NCBI GenBank assembly: GCA_027619145.1
Contig: JAQCGA010000227.1
Coordinates: forward strand, 1 to 6,747
DNA: 6,747 bases
Direction: 5' to 3'
From: a bacterium
GTDB taxonomy: Bacteria; Latescibacterota; UBA2968; GCA-2709665
Shown: one piece after another, positions 6,717 through 6,747 of the stretch
Position numbering within the stretch: the first letter of the stretch is position 1
How the letters are laid out: each line of letters begins with the position of its first letter
Made by a program: the position numbers and the translations under genes
Notes under the pieces: model-generated
The model's database searches: none
Seen by the model: the letters and a program-made list of their open reading frames with translations, nothing else
Told to the model about the DNA's origin: nothing

Positions 6717-6747
6717 CCCCGGCGTCTGCGCACGTTGCGCCTTGGGT

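Noticed and set aside
1..6747. Mobile element, defence system or CRISPR array
   Set aside because: No transposase, integrase, nuclease, long terminal inverted repeats or regularly spaced repeats were seen; the only strong inverted repeat is the terminator.

Overview
The window is a compact bacterial gene cluster in which all six recognisable genes lie on the minus strand, so it reads right to left. No tRNA, rRNA, CRISPR array, transposase or phage gene is visible. Recognisable Shine-Dalgarno (SD) sequences, moderately high GC and short intergenic gaps point to a free-living environmental bacterium. The gene families are a neutral-ceramidase-like hydrolase, an amidohydrolase, a divergent UroD-like protein, a Tat-leader aldo/keto reductase, a Gfo/Idh/MocA oxidoreductase and a sugar phosphate isomerase-like TIM barrel. 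This mix is typical of genomes such as Planctomycetota, Verrucomicrobiota/Lentisphaerota, Armatimonadota or Latescibacterota. That assignment is inferred from gene content, not from a phylogenetic marker.

Unit 1, in order of transcription: a neutral/alkaline ceramidase-like protein (6716 to 5427, possibly starting beyond the window), a 537-residue tandem amidohydrolase (5387 to 3774), a uroporphyrinogen-decarboxylase-like protein (3724 to 2600) and an aldo/keto reductase with a twin-arginine leader (2534 to 1578). Gaps are 39, 49 and 65 bases. The unit ends at a strong intrinsic terminator, a perfect 14-bp stem at 1526-1559 followed by a T-rich tract.

Unit 2: a Gfo/Idh/MocA oxidoreductase (1408 to 353) follows a roughly 110-base region holding only a weak promoter candidate and a short direct repeat next to the ribosome binding site. 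A sugar phosphate isomerase/epimerase-like gene then begins at 244 and runs out of the left edge.

Together the genes look like a catabolic locus with two metal-dependent hydrolases, two NAD(P)-dependent oxidoreductases, one sugar-isomerase-type TIM barrel and a UroD-fold protein that lacks the heme-biosynthesis signature. The substrate cannot be read from the sequence. The most unusual protein is the tandem amidohydrolase: its C-terminal half keeps a full metal-binding set, while its N-terminal half has the same fold signatures with most metal ligands replaced, so it looks like a pseudoenzyme domain fused to an active one. The ceramidase-like protein also lacks the serine expected at the ceramidase nucleophile position.
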